Below, one piece after another: positions 16,701-25,625 of a stretch of 64,000 nt of DNA. The notes beneath the pieces were generated by a model, which did no database searches, had not been told where the DNA came from, and saw nothing but the letters and a program-made list of their open reading frames with translations. Both the position numbers and the translations under genes were made by a program. The DNA is taken from positions 1 to 64,000 of the forward strand of contig JBBSBV010000006.1 in the NCBI GenBank assembly GCA_038250905.1, given 5' to 3'. This DNA is from JAENVU01 sp038250905 (GTDB taxonomy: Bacteria > Actinomycetota > Acidimicrobiia > IMCC26256 > JAENVU01). The number at the start of each line of letters is the position of its first letter. Positions within the stretch are counted from its first letter, which is position 1.

Positions 16701-18092
16701 TCACGCCGGGAACCAGTTGCCGTGGAGGCCGGAGGGCACGCGGAAGGGCATTTCGACGGTGGCGATCGGACCCGTCTCCATGTCGCTCGCATCCCATACG
16801 GCCCAGTCGCTCTCGAGCGTCTCGACGTCGGTGCGGAACGCCACGTAGTACCCCTGCTCCGCGCGGCCGCCGTCAGCCGGCGCGAACACCACTTCGTCGA
16901 AGACCTTCGTACCGCAATCGAAACTGGTGATCGTTCCGGTCCCGGTGTCGACGCGATTGAGGACGTTGAAGTGCCCCATCCCCAGGCCGGGAGACTTGGA
17001 CGAGTAGTTGAAGAACCGGTGGGCCCGTGTCTGCATCCGATCGTCGATCCGAGGGAACTCGGTGATCTGCTCGTCCCAGGAGTCGAGCGAGACCGAGCCC
17101 TTCTCGACGTCGAGCCGGATGCGCGCCGCGGCCCCGGTCTGGTCCGGTGCGGGGCCGAGCGCGAACGACGCGAATCGGCAGAGGTCGATCACGATCTCGT
17201 CGCCGTCGTCGAAACCGTTGGCGAAGTGGTATACCCAGAACGGATCGGTCTCGAGCCAGCGCACCGCGCCCGAATCGCGTGCCACCACGGCGATTCGCAG
17301 CGGTTGGTCGCCGTGCCACGCCAGCGGCGGACCGCTCCCCGTGAGGAGTGCGTCGAGGTCGAACTTCGCCGGCGCGACGAACAGGACGATCGAGCTCCGC
17401 GTGAGCACGAAGTCGTGGATCATGTACGAGCCGCCGACGTCGATCGGGGTCAGGGGTCGCGTGACCGTCCCGTCCGGGCCGATCACGCCCCAGGTGAGGT
17501 ACGGCTCCGTGAGGTCGTACCGGAACAGCACGAGTTCGCCCGTGGCCGGGTCGAGACGCGGATGGGCGCACATCCCGGGAATCGCACCGTCCCACGTGAA
17601 CGGTTCGGCGCCCACCACCTCGAGGCCGTCACTCACCTCCCACGGCGGATCGACCTCGGACAGTGCGAGCCACCGTCCTCCGTGGTGCACGATGTTGATG
17701 AACGGCGACGGCTTGAAGGTGTTGGCGTACGGCTCGGGCACGACATCGGTGCCGGGAAAGTAGGGCGTGAAGATCCCGGCCCAGAGCGCGTGCCCGGCCT
17801 GTTCCTCGAACCGCAGCTGCGGTGTCCACACGAATCGGTTGCGGTACCGCGCCGTGCCGTCGTCATCGATCCAGATGCCGTGCAGCATGGCGTCGCCCTC
17901 GATCGGGAACGTGTAGCTGCCGAGCGGAGGGAACAAGGGATTCGGTCCGTTGCGCAAATAGCTGCCCCGGAGGTCGGCGGGGATCTCGCCGGTGACCGTC
18001 AGGTCCGGCGCGTCGCGTTCGTCCGTGACCGGGCGGAACACCCCCGAGAGGGTCGGTATCCGTTCGGCGTCAACTGGTGCAGGAACGTCCAT
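16701..18092 (-). CDS. Carotenoid oxygenase (RPE65/CCD family)
   Basis: 463 residues from ATG 18092 (MDVPAPVDAERIP); an in-frame upstream start at 18137 adds an unconserved tail. The protein opens with the family signature GEIPADLRGSYLRNGPNP. It carries the four iron-binding histidines in order: MCAHPRLD (about 175), MIHDFVLT (about 225), VYHFANGF (about 289) and the C-terminal LHGNWFP (about 457). Family members cleave double bonds of carotenoids, apocarotenoids or stilbenes with non-haem iron; the substrate cannot be told. The full length matches the family. It is transcribed divergently from the CBS-domain gene. Confidence 0.88.
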   Translation of the reverse strand: MDVPAPVDAERIPTLSGVFRPVTDERDAPDLTVTGEIPADLRGSYLRNGPNPLFPPLGSYTFPIEGDAMLHGIWIDDDGTARYRNRFVWTPQLRFEEQAGHALWAGIFTPYFPGTDVVPEPYANTFKPSPFINIVHHGGRWLALSEVDPPWEVSDGLEVVGAEPFTWDGAIPGMCAHPRLDPATGELVLFRYDLTEPYLTWGVIGPDGTVTRPLTPIDVGGSYMIHDFVLTRSSIVLFVAPAKFDLDALLTGSGPPLAWHGDQPLRIAVVARDSGAVRWLETDPFWVYHFANGFDDGDEIVIDLCRFASFALGPAPDQTGAAARIRLDVEKGSVSLDSWDEQITEFPRIDDRMQTRAHRFFNYSSKSPGLGMGHFNVLNRVDTGTGTITSFDCGTKVFDEVVFAPADGGRAEQGYYVAFRTDVETLESDWAVWDASDMETGPIATVEMPFRVPSGLHGNWFPA

Positions 18093-18258
18093 GCCGCCGA
18101 GACTCGCGCACCGCGCCGCGCAGGGCGCGGATCGCACCGCACGACCAACCCTGAGTATTCGTGCGCTGAGAGCGTTTCGCCAGGCGCCCGTGCCGCCACC
18201 CGTTGTGCCGGCGGGTCTCCGACGTCATGCTGGAGGTCCGCCTGCCATGGAGGTGACC

Positions 18259-18690
18259 ATGAAGGTCGCAGCGATTCTCGACCGCAAGGGCCACGAGATC
18301 CACACGGTCCCACCCGATGCTTCGGTGGGGGACGTGAGCCGGTTGTTGAGCACCCACCATGTCGGCGCGCTGGTGGTGTCGGACGACGGTGAGGTGGTGG
18401 CCGGCATCGTCTCGGAGCGCGATGTGGTGCGCCGGCTCGCGGCAGTGGGCACCGATGCGCTCGGGGAGTCCGTGGCGTCGGTGATGACCACCACGGTCGT
18501 GACCTGCTCGCCGGACGACACCACCGAACAGCTGATGGCCGTGGTGACCGAACGCCGGATCCGGCACGTCCCGGTGATCGCCGACGGTCGACTCGTGGGC
18601 CTCGTCTCGATCGGCGACATCGTGGCCGTCCGGGTCCGGGAACTCGAGGACGAGGCGTCGCAACTGCGGGATTACATCACCGCCGGCTGA
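18259..18690 (+). CDS. Two-CBS-domain protein
   Basis: 143 residues from ATG 18259, chosen over ATG 18247 because GGAGG lies five bases upstream of it. Two tandem CBS domains (about 8-62 and 74-130) show the paired HHVGALVVSDDGEVVAGIVS and RRIRHVPVIADGRLVGLVSI motifs. They are followed by a short C-terminal helix (RELEDEASQLRDYI). Stand-alone CBS pairs usually bind adenine nucleotides and regulate a partner; none is identifiable here. It is the standard form of a widespread actinobacterial and proteobacterial family. Confidence 0.88.
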   Translation: MKVAAILDRKGHEIHTVPPDASVGDVSRLLSTHHVGALVVSDDGEVVAGIVSERDVVRRLAAVGTDALGESVASVMTTTVVTCSPDDTTEQLMAVVTERRIRHVPVIADGRLVGLVSIGDIVAVRVRELEDEASQLRDYITAG

Positions 18691-18833
18691 CCCACGGCCG
18701 GCGCGGCCCGGTCCGGGCTCGATTCCGGGTTCCGCGCCCTCGGGACGTGGTACCGATAGGGGGTGAGCCGCGTCGAACGATTCCCGGGTGGTGACGGCGG
18801 TGGTCCCGTCGCCGCGCCCCGACGCGGCATCGC

Positions 18834-20135
18834 GTGAGCGCACGGGCGGCGAACCTGCGGGCCGGGACCCGGGACACCTTCCGGTCGTTCCGCGTTCGCA
18901 ACTTCCGCCTGTTCTTCGGAGGCCAGCTGATCTCGCAGGTCGGCAACTGGCTCACGCTCGTGGCCCAGACGTTGCTGGTGCTCACCCTGACCCACAGCGG
19001 CATCGCGCTCGGTCTCCTCGCAGCCGCGCAGTTCGGTCCGGTGCTCCTCCTCGGCCCGTGGGCGGGACTCGTCGCCGATCGTTCCGACAAGCGCCGCCTG
19101 CTGCTGACCGTGCAGGCGATCGCGATGGTGCAGTCGTTCGCACTCGCGGTGCTCGCGTTCAGCGGTCACCCACCGGTGTGGTCGATCTACCTCGTGGCCG
19201 TCGTCGGTGGCGTGACGATCGCGTTCGACAACCCGGCTCGCCGCGCGTTCGTGGTCGAGATGGTGCCCGAGGCCGACGTACAGAACGCGGTGAGCCTCAA
19301 CAGCGCGCTGATGACGTCATCCCGGGTGGTCGGTCCCGCGCTCGCCGGTTTGCTCGTGGTGACGGTCGGATTCGGTTGGTGCTTCCTCTCCGACGGACTG
19401 TCGTACGTGGCGGTGCTCGTCGCGCTGGGGATGATGCGCACCAGTGAACTCCGCCCCGCGCCGGTGACCCAGAAGGCGAAGCGGCAGATCCGTGAGGGTC
19501 TGCGCTACGTGCGCGGCGTGCCGGAACTGTGGATGCCCCTCGTGATGATGGGCGTGGTCGGCACGCTCTCGTACAACTTCCAGACCGTGTTCCCGCTCTT
19601 CGCCACCCGCGATCTGCACGGCGACGGCACCACCTTCACCATCCTGTTCTCGGTCGTCAGCGTGGGGGCGCTGGTCGGCGCGCTCCGTACCGCACGCCAC
19701 ACCTCGACCAGTGTGCGCTCGGTGGCCCTCGCGAGCCTCGGGTACGGCGCGGCAATGACCCTCATGGTGTTCGTGCCCAACCAGTGGTTCGCGTACGGGG
19801 TCGGTCTGCTGCTCGGGGTCTCGAGCATCTCGTTCCTCGTGGCGTCGACCGCGATCGTCCAGATGGCCGCGGCGCCCGAGATGCGCGGCCGGGTGCTCGC
19901 CCTCCAGGCGATGCTGTTCCTCGGCAGCACCCCGATCGGTGGTCCGATCGTGGGGTGGGTGTCCGAGCAGTTCGGGGCGCGTTACGCGATCGCGCTGGGC
20001 GCGATCGCAGCACTCGGTGCCGGCGCATGGGGATACCTCAGCGGGCGGGCACTCCACCGGGCTGCCACCGCCGGTCCGCCGGAACCACTGGCGACGGAGT
20101 GTGTCGAAACCATCGACGACGAGTTGGCGCGCTGA
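18834..20135 (+). CDS. MFS transporter (DHA3-like exporter)
   Basis: 433 residues from GTG 18834, with about 12 transmembrane helices. The N-terminal FRSFRVRNFRLFFGGQLISQ and WAGLVADRSDKRR (loop 2-3 motif) are typical of the DHA3/enterobactin-exporter branch. The substrate is unknown; siderophores or drugs are usual for this branch. The gene runs tail-to-tail with the PLP decarboxylase, with a 9-bp gap. The start is weakly supported by upstream sequence. Confidence 0.85.
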   Translation: MSARAANLRAGTRDTFRSFRVRNFRLFFGGQLISQVGNWLTLVAQTLLVLTLTHSGIALGLLAAAQFGPVLLLGPWAGLVADRSDKRRLLLTVQAIAMVQSFALAVLAFSGHPPVWSIYLVAVVGGVTIAFDNPARRAFVVEMVPEADVQNAVSLNSALMTSSRVVGPALAGLLVVTVGFGWCFLSDGLSYVAVLVALGMMRTSELRPAPVTQKAKRQIREGLRYVRGVPELWMPLVMMGVVGTLSYNFQTVFPLFATRDLHGDGTTFTILFSVVSVGALVGALRTARHTSTSVRSVALASLGYGAAMTLMVFVPNQWFAYGVGLLLGVSSISFLVASTAIVQMAAAPEMRGRVLALQAMLFLGSTPIGGPIVGWVSEQFGARYAIALGAIAALGAGAWGYLSGRALHRAATAGPPEPLATECVETIDDELAR

Positions 20136-20144
20136 GCGCGCCGG

Positions 20145-21494
20145 TTACTCGAGTGACGCGATGATCTCGTCGGTGACCGCGGCCGTGGTGGTGGGGTTGA
20201 GGTAGACCGCGCGCAGGACGGTCTCGCCGTGCCAGGTGGTGGGCATCACGAATGCTCGTTGGTCGCGCAGCATCGCGTTGGACCACTCGTAGTACTGCTC
20301 GTGGGTCCACCCGGTCCGTCGCCAGAGCACCACGGTGAGGTCAGGGTCGGTGAGCAGTTCGAGGTGCGGTGCGGCGTCGATCCGGGCGGCGGCGTCCCGG
20401 GCGATGGCGAGCGTCGTCTCGACGGCATCGCGGTAGGCGTCGGTGCCGTGCACGGCGAGCGAGAACCAGAACGGGAGGCCGCGGGCCCGGCGGGTGAGGT
20501 GGTATGCGTAGTCGGCGGGATTCCACTCCTCGGTGGCGCGCATCGAGTCGAGGTACGGCGCGATCTGCGAATGGGCGTGGCGGGCCGTCTCGGGATCGCG
20601 GTAGAGCAGTGCGGCACAGTCGAACGGCGCGAAGAGCCACTTGTGCGGATCGACGACCAACGAGTCGGCCGCCTCGATACCGGCGAACCGGTCGCGGATG
20701 CTCGGTGCGGCGAGTCCCGCCAACCCGTAGGCGCCGTCGACGTGGACCCAGAGCCCGCGTTCGTGGGCGACCTCGACCACGCCCGCCAGGTCGTCGATGG
20801 TCCCGGTGTTGGTCGTGCCTGCGGTGGCCACGACTGCGAAGACCGAATCGGCATCCGGATCGGCATCGAGTGCGGCCCGTAACGCAGCCCCGGTGAGTCG
20901 GTCGTCCCGGGCGGTCGGCACGGTGAGCGCGTCCACGTCCATGATCCGCAACGTGTTCACGAGGGACGAATGGGCCTGGTCGGCGAGTGCCACCCGCCAA
21001 CGCGCCGGTCGCTCGCGGGCTTCGGCGGCCGTGGACCGCGCCGCGACCAGGGCCGACAGGTTCCCGGCCGAACCGCCGGAGACGAAGACGCCACCCGCCG
21101 CCGCCGGGAGCCCGGCCAGATCCGCGATCCAGCGCAGCGCTTGATTCTCGGCGTAGATCGCGCCGGCGCCCTCGAGCCAGTCGCTGGCGCAGATCGCGGA
21201 CGAAGAGACGACGACGTCGAAGAACTGGCTCGCCTTGGTGGGAGCCACCGGGATGAACGAGAGGAAGACGGGACTGTCGGCCGAGATGCACGCGGGGGCG
21301 AGTACGTCACGGAACCACCCGATGACCTGTTCGGGGTCGTGGCCTGCGGGCGAGATGGTCTGACCGACGGCCGCGGTGAGGTCGGCCAGCGACATCGGGT
21401 GGTCGAGCGGTACCGGATCCATCCGGAGCCGATCGGTGGCGTAGTCGAAGCACAGGGTGGCCATTTTCTCGGTGTCGCGGTCGTACTCGTGCAT
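20145..21494 (-). CDS. PLP-dependent group II decarboxylase (aromatic amino acid decarboxylase-like)
   Basis: 449 residues from ATG 21494 (MHEYDRDTEKMATL). It carries the fold-type I signatures GGVFVSGGSAGNLSALVAAR, VATAGTTNTGTIDD, VHVDGAYG and the PLP lysine in VVDPHKWLFAPFD (about residue 286). The overall order matches group II decarboxylases (aromatic-L-amino-acid / tyrosine decarboxylase family), which make amines from amino acids. Substrate is not determinable. An in-frame start at 21560 adds an Arg-rich tail unlike the family. It reads towards the MFS gene, which could export a product, but they are not in one operon. Confidence 0.85.
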   Translation of the reverse strand: MHEYDRDTEKMATLCFDYATDRLRMDPVPLDHPMSLADLTAAVGQTISPAGHDPEQVIGWFRDVLAPACISADSPVFLSFIPVAPTKASQFFDVVVSSSAICASDWLEGAGAIYAENQALRWIADLAGLPAAAGGVFVSGGSAGNLSALVAARSTAAEARERPARWRVALADQAHSSLVNTLRIMDVDALTVPTARDDRLTGAALRAALDADPDADSVFAVVATAGTTNTGTIDDLAGVVEVAHERGLWVHVDGAYGLAGLAAPSIRDRFAGIEAADSLVVDPHKWLFAPFDCAALLYRDPETARHAHSQIAPYLDSMRATEEWNPADYAYHLTRRARGLPFWFSLAVHGTDAYRDAVETTLAIARDAAARIDAAPHLELLTDPDLTVVLWRRTGWTHEQYYEWSNAMLRDQRAFVMPTTWHGETVLRAVYLNPTTTAAVTDEIIASLE

Positions 21495-21578
21495 GGCCGA
21501 CGACCGTAGCCTCCGGGCCTTCGCAATCCGGACGAGGCCGGGTCCCGATTGCTCAGGCACGAGCAGTGCGACGACGGC

Positions 21579-23603
21579 TCACTGGTCGACCGATTCGGCG
21601 TGGCGACCGACGATCTCGAGCAGGGCCGCGCCGTACCGCTCGAGCTTCGTGGGACCGACCCCGGCGACGTCGAGGAGGGCCGGGGGACTCTCCGGTCGGG
21701 CGCCGGCCACGGCCCGCAGGGTCTTGTTGTCGAAGACCACGTAGGCCGGGATGCCCGCGGCGCGCGCGACGTCACGCCGCCAGGTGACGAGTTCGTCGAA
21801 CAGCAGGCGTTCCGTGGGGCTGAGGTCCTCGTCGGCGAGGGCCTCGAGCGTGCGCAGCGCCTGGCGCGCCCCGCGCTGGTTGGCCTCGGGATCGCGCGGC
21901 GGCTCGGGTTCGCCGGTGATCCCACGCTCGATCTCGGCGAGATACGGACTCGGAGTGCGGGCACTGACCCGATCGCCGCGTGCCCGTTTCCCGGCCCAGG
22001 ACACGTGCAACGCCCGCTGGGCCCGGCTCAACCCGACGTAGAGCAGCCGGCGTTCCTCGTCGAGCGCGGCGGAGTCGCCCTGGGCGTGCGAGATCGGGAC
22101 GAGACCGCGCTCGAGCCCGGCGACGAACACGGTGTCCCACTCGAGCCCCTTCGCCCGGTGGAACGTGAGCAGGTCGACGGCGTCGGACGCGATCCCGCCG
22201 TCGTCCTGGCCGCGCAGGGTGGTGCGGAGGAAGTCGAGGAAGTCGGGGACCGAGCCGCGGCCGCTCGCCACCGCCAGGTATTCGCGACCGAGCTGCGCGA
22301 TGGCGTCCCGGTGGGCGCGGCTGTCCTCGGAGCTCTCGGCGGCATCCGTGACGAGATCCGTGAGGTGTTCGGCGAACTCGCGGCGCGGTGCCTCGGCCGC
22401 GATCGCCTCGAGTGAGTCGAGCGCGACCTTGACTTCGGGCCGGTCGAGGAACGCGGCATCGCCCCGCACCCGCAACGGGATGCCGGCCTTGCGCAGTGCC
22501 TCCTCGAACGGTGCGGACTGGGCGTTGACCCGGTAGAGCACGGCCATCGAACTCCACGGCCGCGCGCCCGGCGAGTAGGTGTCCCGTAGCCGCTGCGCGA
22601 CCCCGCGAGCCTCGGTCTCGGCGTCGGGGTACTTGGTGATCGTCGGTGCCGGTCCGGCGCCGAGCACGGTCTGCACCGCGGCGCGGTCGCGTGCCGGCAG
22701 GACCGCGCGGGCGGCGTCCACGATCTGCGGGGTCGACCGGTAGTTGACGCCGAGCCGGACGGTCTGCGCGCCCGGGAAGTGTTCGGCGAAGCGCGTGAGG
22801 TATCCGGGATCCGCGCCGGCGAAGGAGTAGATGGCCTGGTCGGGGTCGCCGACGACGCAGAGGGAGTCCCGTTCGCCGATCCACGCGCGCAACAACCGGA
22901 GCTGGGCGCGGCTCACGTCCTGGAACTCGTCGACGAACAGGTGCCGGAACCGCCAGCGCTGGGTGGCCGCGAACTCGGTCTCGGTCTCGAGGGCCTTGGC
23001 GCAGAGCCGTACGAGGTCGTCGAAGTCGATGACGTGCCGTTTGCGCTTCTCGTCCTGGTACCGGCGGTAGACCTCCGCGATCTGGTCGAGGTTCATGCTC
23101 GGCGTCCGGCCGGAGCCGGTGGCGGCCTCCGCGTAGGCAGCCGGACCGACGAGCCGCGCCTGGGCCCATTCGATCTCACCCGCGACCTCGGTGATCGCGA
23201 GGCTCAGCTGCGGCCCGCGCTTCGCGCCGATCAGCGGGGCGAGGATGCGCGCCTTGCGGTCGAGGATGCCGGGCATCGCCGTTCCCCGGTGATCGTGCAG
23301 CGCCCGCAACTGGCCCAAGGCCACCGCGTGGAAGGTGCCGGCGGTGAGACCGTCGCGCACGCCGAGGCGACGCAACCGGCTGCGCAGTTCGCCGGCCGCC
23401 TTGCGGGTGAACGTGAGGGCGAGGACGTGGCTCGGTTCGATCGCCTCGGTGAGCGACTGCCACGCGATGCGGCGGGTGAGCACCCGGGTCTTGCCCGATC
23501 CGGCCGGGGCCAGGATCGCGAGCGGTTGGTGCGGCTCGACGACCGCGGCCCGTTGGGTCGGGTCGAGGTCGGTGAGCAGCTGCTCGGCCGGCGCGGAATC
23601 CAC
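21579..23603 (-). CDS. uvrD2: UvrD/PcrA-like superfamily I DNA helicase with HRDC domain (UvrD2 type)
   Basis: 674 residues. Motif I LAPAGSGKTRVLTRRI (about 30-45), motif II LFVDEFQDVSRAQ, motif III VVGDPDQAIYSFAGA, motif IV VNYRSTPQIVDAA, motif V TFHRAKGLEWDTVFVAG and motif VI LLYVGLSRAQRALHVSWAG are all present. A C-terminal HRDC-like domain (about 590-670; DVAGVGPTKLERYG) gives the arrangement of mycobacterial UvrD2. Role: ATP-driven 3'-5' unwinding in repair and replication-fork maintenance. It is divergent from the PH-domain gene, with a 66-bp gap. Confidence 0.88.
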   Translation of the reverse strand: MDSAPAEQLLTDLDPTQRAAVVEPHQPLAILAPAGSGKTRVLTRRIAWQSLTEAIEPSHVLALTFTRKAAGELRSRLRRLGVRDGLTAGTFHAVALGQLRALHDHRGTAMPGILDRKARILAPLIGAKRGPQLSLAITEVAGEIEWAQARLVGPAAYAEAATGSGRTPSMNLDQIAEVYRRYQDEKRKRHVIDFDDLVRLCAKALETETEFAATQRWRFRHLFVDEFQDVSRAQLRLLRAWIGERDSLCVVGDPDQAIYSFAGADPGYLTRFAEHFPGAQTVRLGVNYRSTPQIVDAARAVLPARDRAAVQTVLGAGPAPTITKYPDAETEARGVAQRLRDTYSPGARPWSSMAVLYRVNAQSAPFEEALRKAGIPLRVRGDAAFLDRPEVKVALDSLEAIAAEAPRREFAEHLTDLVTDAAESSEDSRAHRDAIAQLGREYLAVASGRGSVPDFLDFLRTTLRGQDDGGIASDAVDLLTFHRAKGLEWDTVFVAGLERGLVPISHAQGDSAALDEERRLLYVGLSRAQRALHVSWAGKRARGDRVSARTPSPYLAEIERGITGEPEPPRDPEANQRGARQALRTLEALADEDLSPTERLLFDELVTWRRDVARAAGIPAYVVFDNKTLRAVAGARPESPPALLDVAGVGPTKLERYGAALLEIVGRHAESVDQ

Positions 23604-23669
23604 CCGGACAACCTAACGAGGCCCTGCGACATCCACGTGACGGGCGCGGTGCGCTCGTAGGCTCGGGGG

Positions 23670-24323
23670 ATGCCGGCGTACCCAGCGAAGCTCATCAACG
23701 AGGGCGAAACCGTGGTCCTCGATCTCAAGCCGCACTGGTGGTTCTTCTGGAAACACATCGCGGCCGGCGCGGGTCTCCTGGTGGCGCTGATCGTGTGGGT
23801 CGGTCCGCTGGACAGCAAGAAATGGGCCAAGTACCCCCTCGTGATCGCGATCGTGGTGTACGCCGCGTTCGTGGTCGTGAAGTACCTCACGTGGACCTAC
23901 ACCCACTTCGTCCTCACCGACCGTCGCGTGATCTCACGCTCGGGGATCATCTCGAAACGCGGCACCGAGGTCCCACTCGACCGGGTCAACAACATCGACT
24001 TCTCGCAGGGACTCTTCGAGCGGGTCATCGGTGCCGGCGACCTCAGCATCGAGTCGGCGGGCAAGGACGGGCAGAGCCACTTCGAGAACGTGCGGCACCC
24101 GGACATGGTCCAGCAGGAGATCTACCGGCAGATGGAAGTGAACAGCCGCCGCCAGGCCGGTTGGCACGCGGACGCCATCGCGCAGAGCGCGCCGCGGAGT
24201 GCGCCCGCCCCGGCACCCGACGTCGCCGACCAGATCTCGAAGCTCGCGGCGCTGCGCGACTCGGGCGCGATCACCAGCGAGGAATACGAAGCGAAGAAGG
24301 CCGAACTCCTCGACCGGATGTGA
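23670..24323 (+). CDS. Membrane protein with bacterial PH domain and SHOCT tail
   Basis: 217 residues: two transmembrane helices (about 28-46 and 54-72) are followed by a YdbS/bPH2-type pleckstrin-like domain (FVLTDRRVISRSGIISKRGT; VPLDRVNNIDFSQGLFERVI; GDLSIESAG). After a Pro/Ala linker comes a SHOCT motif (ISKLAALRDSGAITSEEYEA to KKAELLDRM). The PH part probably faces the cytoplasm; function in the family is undefined. The stop overlaps the GTG of the next gene (GTGA at 24320-24323), so the two are probably co-translated. Confidence 0.85.
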   Translation: MPAYPAKLINEGETVVLDLKPHWWFFWKHIAAGAGLLVALIVWVGPLDSKKWAKYPLVIAIVVYAAFVVVKYLTWTYTHFVLTDRRVISRSGIISKRGTEVPLDRVNNIDFSQGLFERVIGAGDLSIESAGKDGQSHFENVRHPDMVQQEIYRQMEVNSRRQAGWHADAIAQSAPRSAPAPAPDVADQISKLAALRDSGAITSEEYEAKKAELLDRM

Positions 24324-25027
24324 ACCGCCCGGAGGTCAACCCGGGGAGCGTGCGGGTCGTCTCGCTCGTCCCGTCCGTGACCGAGACGCTGCTCGCGCTC
24401 GGCGTCCGACCCGTCGCGTGCACCCGCTTCTGCGAGCAACCCGGCATCCCGACCGTCGGCGGCACCAAGGATCCCGACGTCGCGTCGATCATCGACCTCG
24501 CGCCCGATCTGGTGGTGGTCAACGACGAGGAGAACCGCCGCGAGGATGCCGACGCGCTGACGGCCGCGGGTCTCGCGGTGCACTCGATGTCGCCGCGCTC
24601 GGTCGCGGCGGTCGGTCCCGCGGTCACCGCGCTCGCCGCGCGTCTCGGTGTCCCGACCCTCGATCTCCGGCTCCCCCCGCCGCGCCCGGCGGCCGGGCGT
24701 GCCGTCACCTTCGTGTGGCACCGGCCGTGGATGACCCAGTCCGACGACACCTTCGGATCGTCGATGCTCGCCCACCTCGGATGGACGAACCCGTTCACGG
24801 GTGATGCGAACCGTTACCCGGAGACCGATCTCGACGCGGTCGCCGCCGGCGCGGCCGATCTCGTTGTGCTGCCGAGCGAGCCCTACCCCTTCGGTCCGCG
24901 CCACGTCCCGGAGGTCGTCGCCGCGCTTCCGGGCCGCCGAGTGGTCCTCGTCGACGGGCGCGACCTGTTCTGGTGGGGAGCCCGCACCCCGGCGGCGCTC
25001 GACCGCCTCGGACACGACCTGGCCTGA
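24320..25027 (+). CDS. Cobalamin-binding/BtuF-like periplasmic-binding fold protein without signal peptide
   Basis: 235 residues from GTG 24320, translationally coupled to the PH-domain gene. The fold signature starts at once: VRVVSLVPSVTETLLALGV, CTRFCEQP, VGGTKDPDVASIIDLAPDLV. The C-terminal lobe includes FVWHRPWMTQSDDTFGSSML and LPSEPYPFGPRHV. This is the helical-backbone metal-receptor (BtuF/FhuD-like) family. Unlike true BtuF there is no signal peptide or lipobox, and no ABC transporter is adjacent, so a cytoplasmic role is likely. Ligand unknown. Confidence 0.78.
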   Translation: MNRPEVNPGSVRVVSLVPSVTETLLALGVRPVACTRFCEQPGIPTVGGTKDPDVASIIDLAPDLVVVNDEENRREDADALTAAGLAVHSMSPRSVAAVGPAVTALAARLGVPTLDLRLPPPRPAAGRAVTFVWHRPWMTQSDDTFGSSMLAHLGWTNPFTGDANRYPETDLDAVAAGAADLVVLPSEPYPFGPRHVPEVVAALPGRRVVLVDGRDLFWWGARTPAALDRLGHDLA

Positions 25028-25037
25028 CCGGGGTGCC

Positions 25038-25055
25038 GACCCGCGGGAGCGGGTC
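25038..25055. terminator. Hairpin after the BtuF-like gene
   Basis: GACCCGC-GGGA-GCGGGTC is a perfect 7-bp GC-rich stem with a 4-base loop, 11 bp after the stop at 25027. No T-tract follows, as is common for actinobacterial terminators, so termination is plausible but unproven. Confidence 0.4.
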
Positions 25056-25181
25056 CCGCCCACGTTGCGCGCGAATACATCGCCCACTCGCGGTGATTCC
25101 CGACATTCAGGTCATCTGGCCTTGGCGCGACGGCCCGGTGACTCCGTAGAGTGCTCGGTTCCACGGAGAGTGAGGACAACA

Positions 25182-25625
25182 GTGACCACAATTGGATCAC
25201 GAGCAACATTCGCAACAGCAGATGCCACGCCGACGGGTCAGCCCGCCGAGGGGCTCACCGAGATCGCGCTGGCCGGGAGCGAGATGCTCGATCTCGCCCC
25301 CGAGATCTACCGCCAGCGACTCGTCATCGAAGGCACGCCGGCCGCACCGATCGCGGCCGGCGACATCGTGGAGTACCTGCGCGGCCTCAGCGTCCGGTGC
25401 GGGATGGTCACGCTCATCGAGCCCGTGACCCACCGCTCGGAGCGCTTCGGCTGGGCCGGGTGGATCCACTGGGAGACGTCGGGCGCGCACTTCTACGCCT
25501 GGGAGACACCGAAGCTGTTCTTCAGCGTCGACATCTACACGTGCAAGGCATTCGATCCGGTTGCCGCGGTCGCGTACACGCGCGACTTCTTCCGCGCGTC
25601 GGTCACGGTCGCCAAGGAGTTCTGA
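25182..25625 (+). CDS. Divergent S-adenosylmethionine-decarboxylase-like (SpeD-fold) protein
   Basis: 147 residues from GTG 25182, with AGG six bases upstream. The C-terminal half (about 96-145) follows the SpeD pattern: HWETSGAHFYAWETPKLFFS, then VDIYTCKAFDP. SpeD has an ES-H...HTWPE...VDVFTC order with a pyruvoyl-forming serine and a catalytic Cys. Here the Cys (C121) is kept, but the HTWPE histidine is replaced by Ala in YAWE. The residues before it read TSGAH rather than ESH, so self-processing and decarboxylase activity are doubtful. A neofunctionalised or inactive SpeD-like protein is the best guess. The stop overlaps the next ATG by one base (TGATG). Confidence 0.5.
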   Translation: MTTIGSRATFATADATPTGQPAEGLTEIALAGSEMLDLAPEIYRQRLVIEGTPAAPIAAGDIVEYLRGLSVRCGMVTLIEPVTHRSERFGWAGWIHWETSGAHFYAWETPKLFFSVDIYTCKAFDPVAAVAYTRDFFRASVTVAKEF

